A DNA stretch of 64,000 nucleotides from Cellulosimicrobium sp. ES-005 (GCF_040448685.1 NZ_CP159290.1:3720001-3784000); one strand, 5' to 3'. Shown: positions 8,871 to 17,526, numbered from the stretch's first letter. A program made the numbers and translations. Notes: generated by a model not told the origin, from the letters alone.

Positions 8871-9881
8871 TCAGGTGCGGGCCTCGCGCACCGTGATGCG
8901 GCGCGCGAGGCGCTCGATCTGGTCGCGCCGGCCCGTGCCGAGCCCGCGCCGCGTGACGTTGAGCGCGCCCGCCGCGGCGCCCAGGCGCACGGCGTCCGGG
9001 AGCTCGAGGCCGCGGCCCAGCCCGACGGCGATGCCCGCCGTCATGGAGTCGCCCGCGCCGCGGTGGTCGACGGTCGTGATGCGCGGCGTGCGCACGGTGT
9101 ACGTGTGCTCGCGCGTCACGAGCAGCGAGGGGTCGTGCGCGCGCGACACGACGACCGCGCGCGGCCCGGCGTCGACCATGCCGCGCGCGGCGGCGAGCAG
9201 GGCCGCCTCGGTGTCGTCGTCGGCGAACCCGCCGTCGACCATCTCCTCGTGGCTGATCTTGAGCACCGCGCCGGGCGCGTCGGCCACGGCGCGCGCCTGC
9301 TCCCCGGAGAGGTCGGCGACCACCTGGCGCTCCGAGGCGTGCAGGTCGCGCGCGAGCCGCCCGAAGAACGACGCCGGGACCCCGATCGCGGTCTCCGACC
9401 CGGTGAGGATGGTCACCGCCGCGTCGAGACCGGACACGAGGACGGTGCCGTAGAGGTCGTCGACCTCGTGCCGGTTGAGCGGGAACGGGTCCATCGTCAC
9501 GACCTCCTCCCGGTGGCCGCTGCGCCGGTCGTGGACGTACGCGCCGTTGCCGCCGGTCGTCGTCGCGCGCAGGTCGAGGTGCTCGGCGCGCGCGAGGTGC
9601 GCCGCGACCGTGCCCGTCTCCCCGCCGAACGGGCCGCAGACCACGACCTGCGCACCGAGCGAGTACGCCATGCGCGCGAGCCACAGCCCCTGGCCGCCGG
9701 GGTGGACGTGCACCTCGGGCGAGGTCTCGTACGGCCCGGCGGGCTCGATCTCCACCGTGAGCAGCGGCGTCAGCGCGAGCACGCACACCGCCGGGGCGCG
9801 CGCGGGTCCCGGGCCGGACGGGTCGGACGGGTCGGGCGGGGTGGGGAGCGGACCGGGCGAGGGCGTCGGGGTGGCGCTCAT
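8871..9881 (-). CDS. PfkB-family carbohydrate kinase (1-phosphofructokinase-like)
   Basis: Sugar kinase of the ribokinase/PfkB family, 336 residues. The first ~30 residues are Pro/Ser-rich and low-complexity, so the real start could be later than the ATG at 9881. The substrate-side motif HPGGQGLWLARMAYSLGAQV (residues 57-76) and the catalytic signature DHRGAGDSMTAGIAVGLGRG near 285 are present, with the catalytic Asp in GAGDS. The spacing resembles 1-phosphofructokinase/tagatose-6-phosphate kinase rather than ribokinase, but the substrate is uncertain. No fructose PTS gene is adjacent. It lies just downstream of the glycerophosphodiesterase gene. Confidence 0.78.
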   Translation of the reverse strand: MSATPTPSPGPLPTPPDPSDPSGPGPARAPAVCVLALTPLLTVEIEPAGPYETSPEVHVHPGGQGLWLARMAYSLGAQVVVCGPFGGETGTVAAHLARAEHLDLRATTTGGNGAYVHDRRSGHREEVVTMDPFPLNRHEVDDLYGTVLVSGLDAAVTILTGSETAIGVPASFFGRLARDLHASERQVVADLSGEQARAVADAPGAVLKISHEEMVDGGFADDDTEAALLAAARGMVDAGPRAVVVSRAHDPSLLVTREHTYTVRTPRITTVDHRGAGDSMTAGIAVGLGRGLELPDAVRLGAAAGALNVTRRGLGTGRRDQIERLARRITVREART

Positions 9882-9890
9882 CCGTCCACG

Positions 9891-10754
9891 CTAGGGGCGC
9901 GGCGGCCGGTTCACCCGCCGAGGATCCTCGAACCGCGCGTCGAGCCAGCCGGCGAGCCGGTCCGGCCGGTCCGTCATGATGCCGTCGACGCCCTGCGCGA
10001 GGAGGTCGTCCCACTCGTCCGTCGTGTTCGCGGTCCAGGCGTGCACGCGCAGCCCCGCGCCGCGGAGCGTGTCCACGAGGCCCGGCTCGTGTGCGAGGAG
10101 CGCGACCTCCGGGTTGCAGGCCACGACCCCCAGGTCCGCGCACACGCTGACGAGCTCGGCGAGGCTGTCGGGGTGCAGCGCGAGCAGGAGCGCGCGGTCG
10201 AGGTGACCGGCGGCGTCGCGCAGCGCGGCGACCGTGGGGGGCCAGAACGACTGGACGAGCACCCGGTCCGCGAGCCCGGCGTCGTCGACCTGCTTGGTCA
10301 CGAGCAGGACGTCCTCGACCGACCAGACGCCCTTGAGCTCGACGAGGAGCCCGACACCCGGGTGCGCGACGGCGAACCGCGCGACCTCCGCGAACGTCGG
10401 GACGCGCTGGCCCGCGTACGCGCGCGAGAACGACGAGCCGGCGTCGAGCGCGCGCACCTCGGCGAGCGTGAGCCCGTCCACGCGGCCGGTCCCGTCCGTC
10501 GTCTCGTCCACGACGTCGTCGTGCAGCACGACGACCTGCCGGTCGGCCGTGAGGTGCACGTCGAGCTCGATCGCGTCGGCGCCCGCGCGCACCGCGGCCT
10601 CGAACGCCGCGAGCGTGTTCTGCGGCGCGACGGACGAGTTGCCGCGGTGCCCGACGACGAGGGGACGGCCCCCGCGGTCGGCCGCGGCCCGGAGCAGGGG
10701 CGGCGCGTGCGTCGTGCGCTGGTCCGGGGTGCGACCCGGAGCGGTGGGTGGCAT
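9891..10754 (-). CDS. glycerophosphodiester phosphodiesterase
   Basis: GDPD-family hydrolase, 287 residues, which cuts glycerophosphodiesters from phospholipid turnover to glycerol 3-phosphate and an alcohol. The catalytic pieces are GHRGNSSVAPQNT (residues 35-47), IELDVHLTADRQVVVLHDD (with the metal Glu/Asp and second His), and the C-terminal MTDRPDRLAGWL. No signal peptide is seen, so it should be cytoplasmic. Its stop is 9 bp upstream of the PfkB start on the same strand, implying co-transcription. Confidence 0.9.
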   Translation of the reverse strand: MPPTAPGRTPDQRTTHAPPLLRAAADRGGRPLVVGHRGNSSVAPQNTLAAFEAAVRAGADAIELDVHLTADRQVVVLHDDVVDETTDGTGRVDGLTLAEVRALDAGSSFSRAYAGQRVPTFAEVARFAVAHPGVGLLVELKGVWSVEDVLLVTKQVDDAGLADRVLVQSFWPPTVAALRDAAGHLDRALLLALHPDSLAELVSVCADLGVVACNPEVALLAHEPGLVDTLRGAGLRVHAWTANTTDEWDDLLAQGVDGIMTDRPDRLAGWLDARFEDPRRVNRPPRP

Positions 10755-10845
10755 GGGGTCAGTCTCGCGCGCGACCCGCGCGCCCGTCCTGCCGGGGCCG
10801 CCTCCGGGCAGACCGTTCCGCGAACGTTCACCCGGCGTGCGACCG

Positions 10846-11409
10846 TCAGCGGCGGCGGCCCGTGAGCGCGAGGAGGTGCGTGAGGTCGTCGGCGCCGTCG
10901 TCGACGTCGAGCGGGCCGCGGAACAGCGGGCCCGGCTCGAGGAACGTCGAGCGCGACTCCGCGTAGTGCAGCGCCCACGCGACCAGCGCGGGCTCGCCCG
11001 TCTCGTCCGCCCCGACGGCGCGGGCCAGGTCCCAGGCGTGCACCACGAGGTCGAACGTCATCTGGGCGCAGTACTCCGCGCCCGACTCGTCGCCGTAGGA
11101 CAGGTGCACGCGGCGGTCCAGGGCGTCGGGAGCGAGGAACGCCTCGCGGGCCTGGACGGACGCGTCGACCCACCGGTCCACCGGGTCGTCGCCGAGCACG
11201 TCGCCCTCGAAGACGGTGCCCACGTCCTCGATCCAGCGCCCGGCGAGCAGCTCCGGGGCCCAGAGCTGCTCGGCGGTGAGGTGGTTGACGAGGTCGCGCA
11301 CCGTCCAGTCGGCGTCCGGGGTGGGCAGCGCCCACTGGTCGTCGCGCAGCGGGCGGACGAGGGCGTCGAACGCGCCGATCGCGTCGCCGTGGGCGGCGAG
11401 GACGTCCAT
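10846..11409 (-). CDS. TIGR03086-type DinB/MDMPI-like metal-binding protein
   Basis: Soluble four-helix-bundle protein of 187 residues. Stretches such as WTVRDLVNHLTAEQLWAPEL (His ligand) and FDLVVHAWDLARAVG (second His) are typical of the TIGR03086 branch of mycothiol-dependent maleylpyruvate isomerase/DinB proteins. Members bind a metal and are thought to use mycothiol, but most have unknown reactions. It starts at the ATG at 11409. The window also encodes mycothiol synthase (54987-56006), consistent with a mycothiol-using host. Confidence 0.75.
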   Translation of the reverse strand: MDVLAAHGDAIGAFDALVRPLRDDQWALPTPDADWTVRDLVNHLTAEQLWAPELLAGRWIEDVGTVFEGDVLGDDPVDRWVDASVQAREAFLAPDALDRRVHLSYGDESGAEYCAQMTFDLVVHAWDLARAVGADETGEPALVAWALHYAESRSTFLEPGPLFRGPLDVDDGADDLTHLLALTGRRR

Positions 11410-11549
11410 GCGGCACCTCCCGGAGGCCTCGTGAGCCTCCACCGTGGCACGCCGGGCGGCGCGCCGCAGGTCGAGCGCGGCGCGTCGACGAGCACGGGTC
11501 GAGCGCGGCCCGCGGCCCCCGGGGACGGGGAGGGCCGCGGGCCGCCGTC

Positions 11550-12608
11550 TCACACCGACACGACGATCTTCACGTGGTCGTCCTTGTGGTCGATGAGCTC
11601 GCGGTACCCCTTCTCCACGACGTCCTCGACGGCGATGCGGCTCGTGACGAACGGGGCGAGGTCGACCTTGCCCTCCTGCACGAGCCGGATGACCGCCGGG
11701 TGGTCGTCGGCGTACCCGATGGCGCCCTTGATCGTGAGCTCGCGCAGCAGCACCGTCATGACGTCGAGCGTCGGCGGCGCGGAGAACAGCGCCACGATCT
11801 GGAGCGTGCCGCCCGCCTTGAGCGCGTGGGTCAGGGTGTCGAGCACCGGCTGCGCGCCCGAGCACTCGATCGCGACGTCCGCGCCGCGGCCGTCGGTGAT
11901 CTCGAGCACGCGCGCGGCGACGTCGACCTCGCGCGGGTCGAGCACGACGTCGGCCACGCCCGTCTCCAGCGCCTTGGCCTTGCGGGCCCCGCTCACCTCC
12001 GTGACGATCGTCCGCGCCCCGATCGCGTGCAGCACGGCGCACGTCAGCAGGCCGATCGGCCCCGCCCCGCCCACGAGGACGGTGTCGCCCGCCTGAGCCC
12101 CGGACAGCCGCACGCCGTGGTACGCGACGGCCAGCGGCTCGATCAGCGCGGCCTGGTCCAGCGGGACGTCGCCCACCGGGTGCACCCACCGGCGCTCGAC
12201 GACGATGTGCTCGGACAGCCCGCCGCCGCGGCCGGAGATCCCGATGAACCCCATCTTCACGCACGCGTTGTACAGGCCGTCGCGGCACGGCGGGCACTCG
12301 CCGCACACCATGAACGGCTCGACCACCACGGCATCCCCGACCGCGAGCCCGTCGACGCCCTCGCCGAGCTCCTCCACGACCCCGGAGAACTCGTGGCCGA
12401 ACACGACGGGCAGCGTCTCGCCCGACAGCGGGTGCGGCTCGGTCTCCGACGGCGCGGGCGGGAAGGGGCCCTCGAGGTACAGGTGCAGGTCGGACCCGCA
12501 GATGCCCGTCCACGCGGGCCGGATCTTCACGGTGCCCGGCCTGGTCTCGGGCTCCGGGACGTCCTCGATCCGGAGGTCTTCCTTGCCGTGGTACCGCGCC
12601 GCCTTCAT
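11550..12608 (-). CDS. zinc-dependent alcohol dehydrogenase (butanediol dehydrogenase-like)
   Basis: Medium-chain NAD(P)-dependent dehydrogenase, 352 residues from ATG 12608. Catalytic zinc ligands are visible in TGICGSDLHLY (Cys) and GHEFSGVVEELG (His-Glu). The structural zinc loop is CGECPPCRDGLYNAC, and the nucleotide-binding turn is VGGAGPIGLLTCAVL. The pattern is that of the 2,3-butanediol/sorbitol dehydrogenase group, which oxidises secondary alcohols or polyols reversibly; the exact substrate is inferred only loosely. It is transcribed away from the VanZ-like gene; the 307-bp region between them (12609-12915) holds both promoters and a short leader ORF. Confidence 0.85.
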   Translation of the reverse strand: MKAARYHGKEDLRIEDVPEPETRPGTVKIRPAWTGICGSDLHLYLEGPFPPAPSETEPHPLSGETLPVVFGHEFSGVVEELGEGVDGLAVGDAVVVEPFMVCGECPPCRDGLYNACVKMGFIGISGRGGGLSEHIVVERRWVHPVGDVPLDQAALIEPLAVAYHGVRLSGAQAGDTVLVGGAGPIGLLTCAVLHAIGARTIVTEVSGARKAKALETGVADVVLDPREVDVAARVLEITDGRGADVAIECSGAQPVLDTLTHALKAGGTLQIVALFSAPPTLDVMTVLLRELTIKGAIGYADDHPAVIRLVQEGKVDLAPFVTSRIAVEDVVEKGYRELIDHKDDHVKIVVSV

Positions 12609-12843
12609 CGTCCTCACCTCGTCCGTCGGGCCGCGCGCACCGGTCGGTGCGCGGCGGGCGGTCCCCGGACCGGTCCTCGGTGAGCCCTCGGCGGGCCGTG
12701 GCGACCGACCGCACCTCCACGCTAGGCCGCGGTCCGGCCCGCACGCCGCGCCGAAGGTCCTCGGGGACGAGGCCGGTCGTCGTCGGCGCTCGTCCGGGAG
12801 GCGGGCAGCGGGCGCCGGAGGGCAGCGCCGCGGGCGCCGCCGC

Positions 12844-12849
12844 GATACT
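12844..12849 (+). promoter_or_regulatory. candidate -10 element (GATACT) for leader ORF and VanZ-like gene
   Basis: GATACT lies seven bases before the GTG at 12857, the spacing seen for leaderless actinobacterial messages, where transcription starts at the start codon. It is the best promoter candidate in the 12609-12915 gap on this strand. Confidence 0.4.
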
Positions 12850-12856
12850 GGAGCCC

Positions 12857-12919
12857 GTGACCACGACCCGCACCCGCGCACGCCGACCCGCCCCTCAGCA
12901 CGGCGGGAGCCGCGCGTGA
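12857..12919 (+). CDS. 20-codon basic leader ORF coupled to VanZ-like gene
   Basis: A GTG-initiated ORF of 20 codons reading VTTTRTRARRPAPQHGGSRA. Its TGA (12917-12919) overlaps the GTG start of the VanZ-like gene (12916-12918) in the GTGA arrangement. A GATACT element just upstream suggests leaderless transcription from its first codon. The peptide is very basic and has no known relatives that I recognise. It may simply deliver ribosomes to the following gene by termination-reinitiation. In a genome this GC-rich a 20-codon open frame can arise by chance. Confidence 0.35.
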   Translation: MTTTRTRARRPAPQHGGSRA

Positions 12920-14061
12920 TCGACAGGTGGACGTGGCCGGCGTACGTCGGCGTCATCGGCGGCGCGCTGGTCTTCGCGGCGGTCCTCGTGCCCGCCCTCG
13001 CGTGGCAGTCGCGCCGGTACGGCGGCCTGAGCGGCCGGCGCCTGGTCGGGGCCGCGGCCGTCGCCGTGTACGGGGTGGCGCTCGTCGCGTACACGCTCCT
13101 GCCGCTGCCCGCCGGCGACCTCGCCGCGTGGTGCGCCCGGTACGGCGTCGCAGGGGCGGAGCTCGTGCCGTTCCACTCCCTGGCCGACATCCGGCGCGAC
13201 ACCGCCGGCCTCGGCGCCGGCGCGACCCTGCGGAGCGCGGCCGTGCTCCAGGTCGTGTTCAACGTCGTCCTCTTCGTCCCGTGGGGGCTGCTCGTACGGC
13301 GCTACCTGGGGCGCGGCGTCGTCGTCGCGACGCTCTCCGGGCTGGCCGCGTCGCTGCTCGTCGAGACCACGCAGTACACGGGGATCTTCGGGCTCATCCC
13401 GTGCTCGTACCGCGTCGCCGACGTCGACGACGTCCTGACCAACACGCTCGGCGCGTTGCTCGGGGCGCTCGCAGCGCCGCTCGTGCTGCGGTGGATGCCG
13501 CGCGCCGCGGAGCTCGAGGCGCGCCGGGACGAGGCGCGACCCGTGACGGTGTGGCGCCGCTGGCTGGGGATGCTGCTCGACGCGCTGCTCGTCACCGCGC
13601 TCGGGGTGGTGCTCCAGGTGGGCTACCGCACGGTGCTCCTCCTGCTCGGGCGTCCGCTGCCCGACGGGACGGACTGGCCGCAGTGGCTGCTCGGCACGCT
13701 CGTCCCGTTCGCGCTCGTGTTCGTCGTGCCGACGTTCCTCGGCAGCGGCGCGTCCTGGGGGCAGCGGACCGTGTGGCTCGCGCCGCGCTGGGCGGGCCGG
13801 CCCGGCACGACGGCGCAGCGCGTCGCCCGCGCGGCGGCCGGGGGCGCGCTGTGGGGGGCGCTGGGCCTGCTCGCCGACCTGCCGACGGGCGTCCCGGCGG
13901 CGCTCGCGGTGGTGGGCGACGTGGCCGCGCCGGTCGCGTGGCTGTTCGCCGTGGTGTCGGTCGCCGCGGTCCCGTTCACGCGCGGACGGCGCGGGCTCTC
14001 CGGGGCGGTGACCGGGGCGGAGGTCGTCGACGCGCGGGAGGCAGCGCTCAGTCGTGCGTGA
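12916..14061 (+). CDS. VanZ-like membrane protein with RDD-like C-terminal half
   Basis: Integral-membrane protein of 381 residues. The N-terminal half (to ~200) has the VanZ pattern: LPLPAGDLAAWC, a helix with VVFNVVLFVPWGLLVRRYLG, then the conserved ETTQYTGIFGLIPCSYRVAD and DDVLTNTLGALLGAL. The second half has an Arg-rich lead (WRRWLGMLLDALLV) and three more helices resembling an RDD domain. VanZ proteins are linked to low-level teicoplanin resistance in enterococci, but most actinobacterial relatives are uncharacterised. It ends 14 bp inside a small convergent gene. Confidence 0.8.
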   Translation: MIDRWTWPAYVGVIGGALVFAAVLVPALAWQSRRYGGLSGRRLVGAAAVAVYGVALVAYTLLPLPAGDLAAWCARYGVAGAELVPFHSLADIRRDTAGLGAGATLRSAAVLQVVFNVVLFVPWGLLVRRYLGRGVVVATLSGLAASLLVETTQYTGIFGLIPCSYRVADVDDVLTNTLGALLGALAAPLVLRWMPRAAELEARRDEARPVTVWRRWLGMLLDALLVTALGVVLQVGYRTVLLLLGRPLPDGTDWPQWLLGTLVPFALVFVVPTFLGSGASWGQRTVWLAPRWAGRPGTTAQRVARAAAGGALWGALGLLADLPTGVPAALAVVGDVAAPVAWLFAVVSVAAVPFTRGRRGLSGAVTGAEVVDAREAALSRA

Positions 14062-14239
14062 GGAGCCCGACGGTCAGGGCGATCGCGCCCCAGATCACGA
14101 GTCCGCCGCCGACGGCGATCGCCATCCCGTTCGCCCCGGTCGACCCGGCTCGGCGCGCGCCGCGGGCGGCCGTCGCGGCGATCGCGAGGCCGGACACGAC
14201 GAGCACAGCCCCTGCCACGATCCAGAACATCGCGAACAC
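14048..14239 (-). CDS. small two-helix membrane protein
   Basis: A 63-residue protein (GTG start at 14239; an ATG three codons later is equally possible) made of two hydrophobic helices joined by a short Arg/Gly loop, ending LTVGLLTHD. It overlaps the 3' end of the VanZ-like gene by 14 bp in convergent orientation. The amphipathic layout and absence of odd residues make it look real, but no family or function is recognised. Confidence 0.5.
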   Translation of the reverse strand: MFAMFWIVAGAVLVVSGLAIAATAARGARRAGSTGANGMAIAVGGGLVIWGAIALTVGLLTHD

Positions 14240-14435
14240 CGTCCCATACGTCCCCTGTGCTCCGCATCGTGGACGTGCGTCCAGGCCAGCCGGATCGGGG
14301 AGCGCTCAGGGGCGGGCGCCCCGGCGACCAGCGGGTTTCCCCGCTGGGCGGCCTTCACGGAGAGCGAACACGCGGTCGCCGAGGGGGACCGAGCGGTGAG
14401 ACGGGTTGCGTCGAGGGGGTGACGCCCCGCACGGT

Positions 14436-16052
14436 GTGCGCGTGCACCCTCCTGCGTCCCCGCCGGTCCGTCGCGTCCTCTTCCCGGGGCGTCACCACGT
14501 CGTCACGCGCTACCAGATCGACTACCTCCGGGCGCTGCGCGCCGGGCTCGTGCGCGACCTCGACGGGCACCGCGTGCGGTGCGCGCCCGACGTCGAGGTG
14601 GTCTGGGTCGTCACGTCCGCGAACCACGCGGGCACGCGCCGCAACCCGCTGCCGGGCCACCGGCGGGAGGCGCTCGTCGAGAACGTGACGACCCGGGAGG
14701 GGCTCCGGTCCGTCGTCGTGCCGGTGCCCGACGTCGCGCCGGACGACCGGTTCGCGCACCTCGTCGTCACGAGCGTCGCCACGGCGACGGGTGTCGCGCC
14801 CGACCCCGCCGACACCGTCGTCGCGTGCTCGACGCCCGCGCTCGTCGACGCGTACCGCGCGCTCGGCTACCGCGTCGCGGGCGTGGAGCTCGACGCCGCC
14901 GAGCCGGGCGGTGAGCTGCCCGCCCGCCCGTGGGACGTCGTCGAGCAGATCGCCGCGGGCGACGAGCGCTGGCGCGACGTCGCGCACCCGGCCGTCCCGG
15001 AGTTCTACGCGCGCTACCGGTTCGTGGAGGACGTGCGGCGGATCTTCGCCGACCCCGTCGTCTCGGGCGACGGCGACCTCACCTCGACGCGCGACTACCG
15101 CACGTACGCCGCCGCGTTCGAGGACGCGTCCGCGCGCAAGTGGGCCCAGGTGGCGCCGCACGTGCGGCCCGGGCGGATCGTCGACATCGGCTGCGCGACC
15201 GGCGGCCTCCTGGAGCACGTCGCGCGCGAGCCGCGCCTGCACGAGTCCGACCTGTTCGGGGTCGACGTCGCGCGGCACCTCGTGGCCGAGGCCGAGCACA
15301 AGAAGGCCCAGGGCGCGTTCGCGAACCCGCACGTGTGGTTCGTGCAGGCCAACATCCTCGACCGGTCCGTGATGCCCGACGCGACCGTCGACACGACCCT
15401 GACGATCGCCCTCACGCACGAGGTCTCGTCGTACGGGGACGGCGTGCGCGACGTCGAGACGTTCGCGCGCCGCGTCCACGCCCACACCCGGCCCGGCGGG
15501 GTGTGGATCAACTCCGACGTGTGCGGCCCGGCCGAGCCGGACCGCGTCGTCGTGCTCACCCTGCGGACCGACGACGGCGCAGCCGCCACCGGGGACGGGC
15601 CGGGCGGGGCGCGGGCCGACCTCGACGGCCTCGCGCGCGCGGACGTCGCCGCGTGGGTCGGCGCGCTGTCCACCGACGCGCGCCTGGTCCAGTTCGCGCA
15701 CGACTTCCCGCGCCTGTCCGGCGCCGCGTTCGCGCCCGAGCGCCTGGCGCCGGGGTCGTGGCGGCTCACGCTGCGCCAGGCGATGGAGTTCCTGACCCGC
15801 AAGGACTACGTCGACAACTGGCTGTCCGAGTGCCACGAGCGGTTCTGCGACCTCAGCGGCCCGCGGTGGGCCGACCTGCTCGCCGACGCCGGCTTCGAGC
15901 TCGAGCCGGGCAGCGGCGCGTGGCGCAACGAGTGGGTCGTCCAGCACGCCCTCGCGCCCGTCGCCGCGCTGCACGACGCCGCGACCGGCGAGCCCGTCGA
16001 CTGGCCCGACACCCACGTCCTCACCGTCGCCCGCCGCCCCGAGCTCGCCTGA
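14436..16052 (+). CDS. fusion of NMNAT/cytidylyltransferase-like domain and SAM methyltransferase
   Basis: About 538 residues in two parts. The first ~90 residues look like a nucleotidyltransferase of the NadM type. FPGRHHVVTRYQIDYLRAL stands where the usual GRFxPxHxGH is, and TSANHAGTRRNPLPGHRREA corresponds to the GSAxxSxTxxNPFTAxER stretch. The HxGH motif is altered (HVVT), so adenylyl transfer may be lost. From about residue 240 a class I methyltransferase follows, with the SAM-binding VDIGCATGGLLEHVA and a long helical C-terminal part. GTG starts at 14436 and 14442 are both possible. The substrate is unknown. The 21-bp repeats follow directly. Confidence 0.65.
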   Translation: MRVHPPASPPVRRVLFPGRHHVVTRYQIDYLRALRAGLVRDLDGHRVRCAPDVEVVWVVTSANHAGTRRNPLPGHRREALVENVTTREGLRSVVVPVPDVAPDDRFAHLVVTSVATATGVAPDPADTVVACSTPALVDAYRALGYRVAGVELDAAEPGGELPARPWDVVEQIAAGDERWRDVAHPAVPEFYARYRFVEDVRRIFADPVVSGDGDLTSTRDYRTYAAAFEDASARKWAQVAPHVRPGRIVDIGCATGGLLEHVAREPRLHESDLFGVDVARHLVAEAEHKKAQGAFANPHVWFVQANILDRSVMPDATVDTTLTIALTHEVSSYGDGVRDVETFARRVHAHTRPGGVWINSDVCGPAEPDRVVVLTLRTDDGAAATGDGPGGARADLDGLARADVAAWVGALSTDARLVQFAHDFPRLSGAAFAPERLAPGSWRLTLRQAMEFLTRKDYVDNWLSECHERFCDLSGPRWADLLADAGFELEPGSGAWRNEWVVQHALAPVAALHDAATGEPVDWPDTHVLTVARRPELA

Positions 16053-16077
16053 CCCGGCCCCGGGCCCGACCCCGCCG

Positions 16078-16174
16078 AGGGAGAGCCCTGGTGCGCCCAG
16101 GTAGAGCCCTGGTCACGCGAGGTAGAGCCCTGGTCACGCGAGGTAGAGCCCTGGTCATGACCAGGGCTCTACCT
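16078..16174. repeat. 21-bp tandem repeat array ending in a palindrome
   Basis: Three direct 21-bp units (16078-16098, 16099-16119, 16120-16140), each an A plus GGTAGAGCCCTGGTCACGCG or a near variant. They run into a 34-bp perfect palindrome (16141-16174) made from the same unit in head-to-head orientation around TCATGA. Units of the same family occur at 48847-48909 and 49221-49366. The array lies in the gap between the fusion gene and a probably leaderless gene. It may serve as a terminator or protein-binding array. Confidence 0.85.
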
Positions 16175-16211
16175 CGGGAGATCGGGGCGGCGGCGTCGTA
16201 CGCTCGGAGAC

Positions 16212-16808
16212 GTGCTCCTCGACGCCCGCACGCTGCGCGGCCTCCAGGACGGGACGGTGACGCTCGCGTTCCGCCGCTGGACGACGCCGCGCGTGAAGGT
16301 GGGGACGCTCCAGCGGACGCGGATCGGGGTCGTCGAGGTGACGTCCGTCGAGCGCGTCGCGGTCGGGCCGGACGGCGCACCGCTCGTGTCCGACGACGAG
16401 GCGCGCCTCGCGGGGATGGCCTCACCGGAGCGCGTGCTCGCCCGGGGAGCCGCGCGCGAGGGCGACCTCTACCGTGTGGGCATCCGCCTGGCGGGTCCCG
16501 ACCCGCGCGTCGCGCTGCGCGAGGACGCCGACCTGGACGCGGCCGCCGTCGAGCAGATCCGCGCGGCGCTGGACCGCAAGGACCGCGCCGCCGCCGCGCC
16601 GTGGACCCGGCAGTACCTCGAGCTGGTCGCGGCGAACGAGGGCGTCGTCGCGCGCGAGCTCGCCGCCGGCCTCGGGATGGCGCGCGACGACTTCAAGGTA
16701 CGCGTGCGCCGGCTCAAGGAGCTCGGCCTCACCGAGAGCCTGGACGTCGGCTACCGTCTCTCCCCGCGCGGCCGGGCCTACCTCGACGCGACCTCGACCG
16801 GCTCCTGA
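16212..16808 (+). CDS. hypothetical protein, ASCH/PUA-like front and winged-helix C-terminus
   Basis: A 198-residue soluble protein from GTG 16212. A TACGCT element ends seven bases upstream, suggesting a leaderless message. The first ~70 residues (LQDGTVTLAFRRWTTPRVKV then VGTLQRTRIGVVEVTSVERV) resemble an ASCH-type RNA-binding beta barrel. The last ~70 residues (EGVVARELAAGLGMARDDFK then VRVRRLKELGLTESLDVGYR) form a clear winged helix-turn-helix. This pairing suggests nucleic-acid sensing or regulation, but no characterised relative is recognised. It is not in an operon with its neighbours. Confidence 0.6.
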   Translation: MLLDARTLRGLQDGTVTLAFRRWTTPRVKVGTLQRTRIGVVEVTSVERVAVGPDGAPLVSDDEARLAGMASPERVLARGAAREGDLYRVGIRLAGPDPRVALREDADLDAAAVEQIRAALDRKDRAAAAPWTRQYLELVAANEGVVARELAAGLGMARDDFKVRVRRLKELGLTESLDVGYRLSPRGRAYLDATSTGS

Positions 16809-16851
16809 CGAGCCGGTGGGCCGTCAGCCTCTGTCGCGCCGTCGCGCGACG

Positions 16852-17478
16852 TCAGGTGGCGGACGCCTCGACCGGTCGGCGAGGGGTCGCGCTCGACGGC
16901 GACGACGGGCCGACAGGTTCGGCGGGCTCGCCGATCGCGGGGAGGCCGTCGATGCTCGTCGAGTTCTTGGTGACCCGGTAGTCGTCGAGCTGCTCGGGCG
17001 TCTTGCGACCCGCCCAGCGGTCGAGCAGGTCGCGGTCCTCGACGAGCTCGAGGTGCGGGACGGAGAACCCGCACGAGTCGGAGACGCGCGTGACGTCCAC
17101 GACGACGACGCCGCGCTGCCCGGCGGTCTCCGTCTTGGCGAAGTGCCCGCGCAGCGCGTCGAACTCCGCGCTCCCGGCCTCGACGTACCGTCCGGTGCCG
17201 TGGAACCGGACGATGGTGGGCGGCCCGGAGAACGCGCAGAACATCACGACGATGCGCCCGTTCTCCCGCAGGTGCGCGGGAGCCTCCGCGCCCGACCCGG
17301 TGTAGTCGAGGTAGGCGACGCGGTGCGGCGAGAGCACGGCGAACGTGCCCGCCATGCCCTTGGGCGAGACGTTGACGTGGCCGTCCGCCGCGAGCGGGGC
17401 GGTCCCGACGAAGAACACCGGCTGCGCGAGGACGAACGCCGCCAGCCGGTCGGTGATCTCTGCGTGCACGGTGCCCAT
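16852..17478 (-). CDS. pyridoxamine 5'-phosphate oxidase family (flavin/F420-binding) protein
   Basis: A 208-residue split-barrel protein from ATG 17478. Recognisable pieces are FFVGTAPLAADGHVNVSPKG near the front, YLDYTGSGAEAPAHLRENGR in the middle and the family's CGFSVPHLELVEDRDLLDRW (residues ~145-164). Related proteins bind FMN or F420 and are often annotated as general PPOX-family proteins; the natural substrate is unknown. The last ~25 residues are low-complexity. It is divergent from the DinB-like gene; a short shared promoter region lies between. Confidence 0.8.
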   Translation of the reverse strand: MGTVHAEITDRLAAFVLAQPVFFVGTAPLAADGHVNVSPKGMAGTFAVLSPHRVAYLDYTGSGAEAPAHLRENGRIVVMFCAFSGPPTIVRFHGTGRYVEAGSAEFDALRGHFAKTETAGQRGVVVVDVTRVSDSCGFSVPHLELVEDRDLLDRWAGRKTPEQLDDYRVTKNSTSIDGLPAIGEPAEPVGPSSPSSATPRRPVEASAT

Positions 17479-17526
17479 GGGGCGAGTCTGGCACCGGCGT
17501 GGGAGGGCGTCGGTAACGTCCGGTGG

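Noticed and set aside
14297-14310. Third CebR box near GGGGAGCGCTCAGG
   Set aside because: Only the GGAGCGCTC core matches; the outer palindrome positions fail, so it is within chance for this composition.
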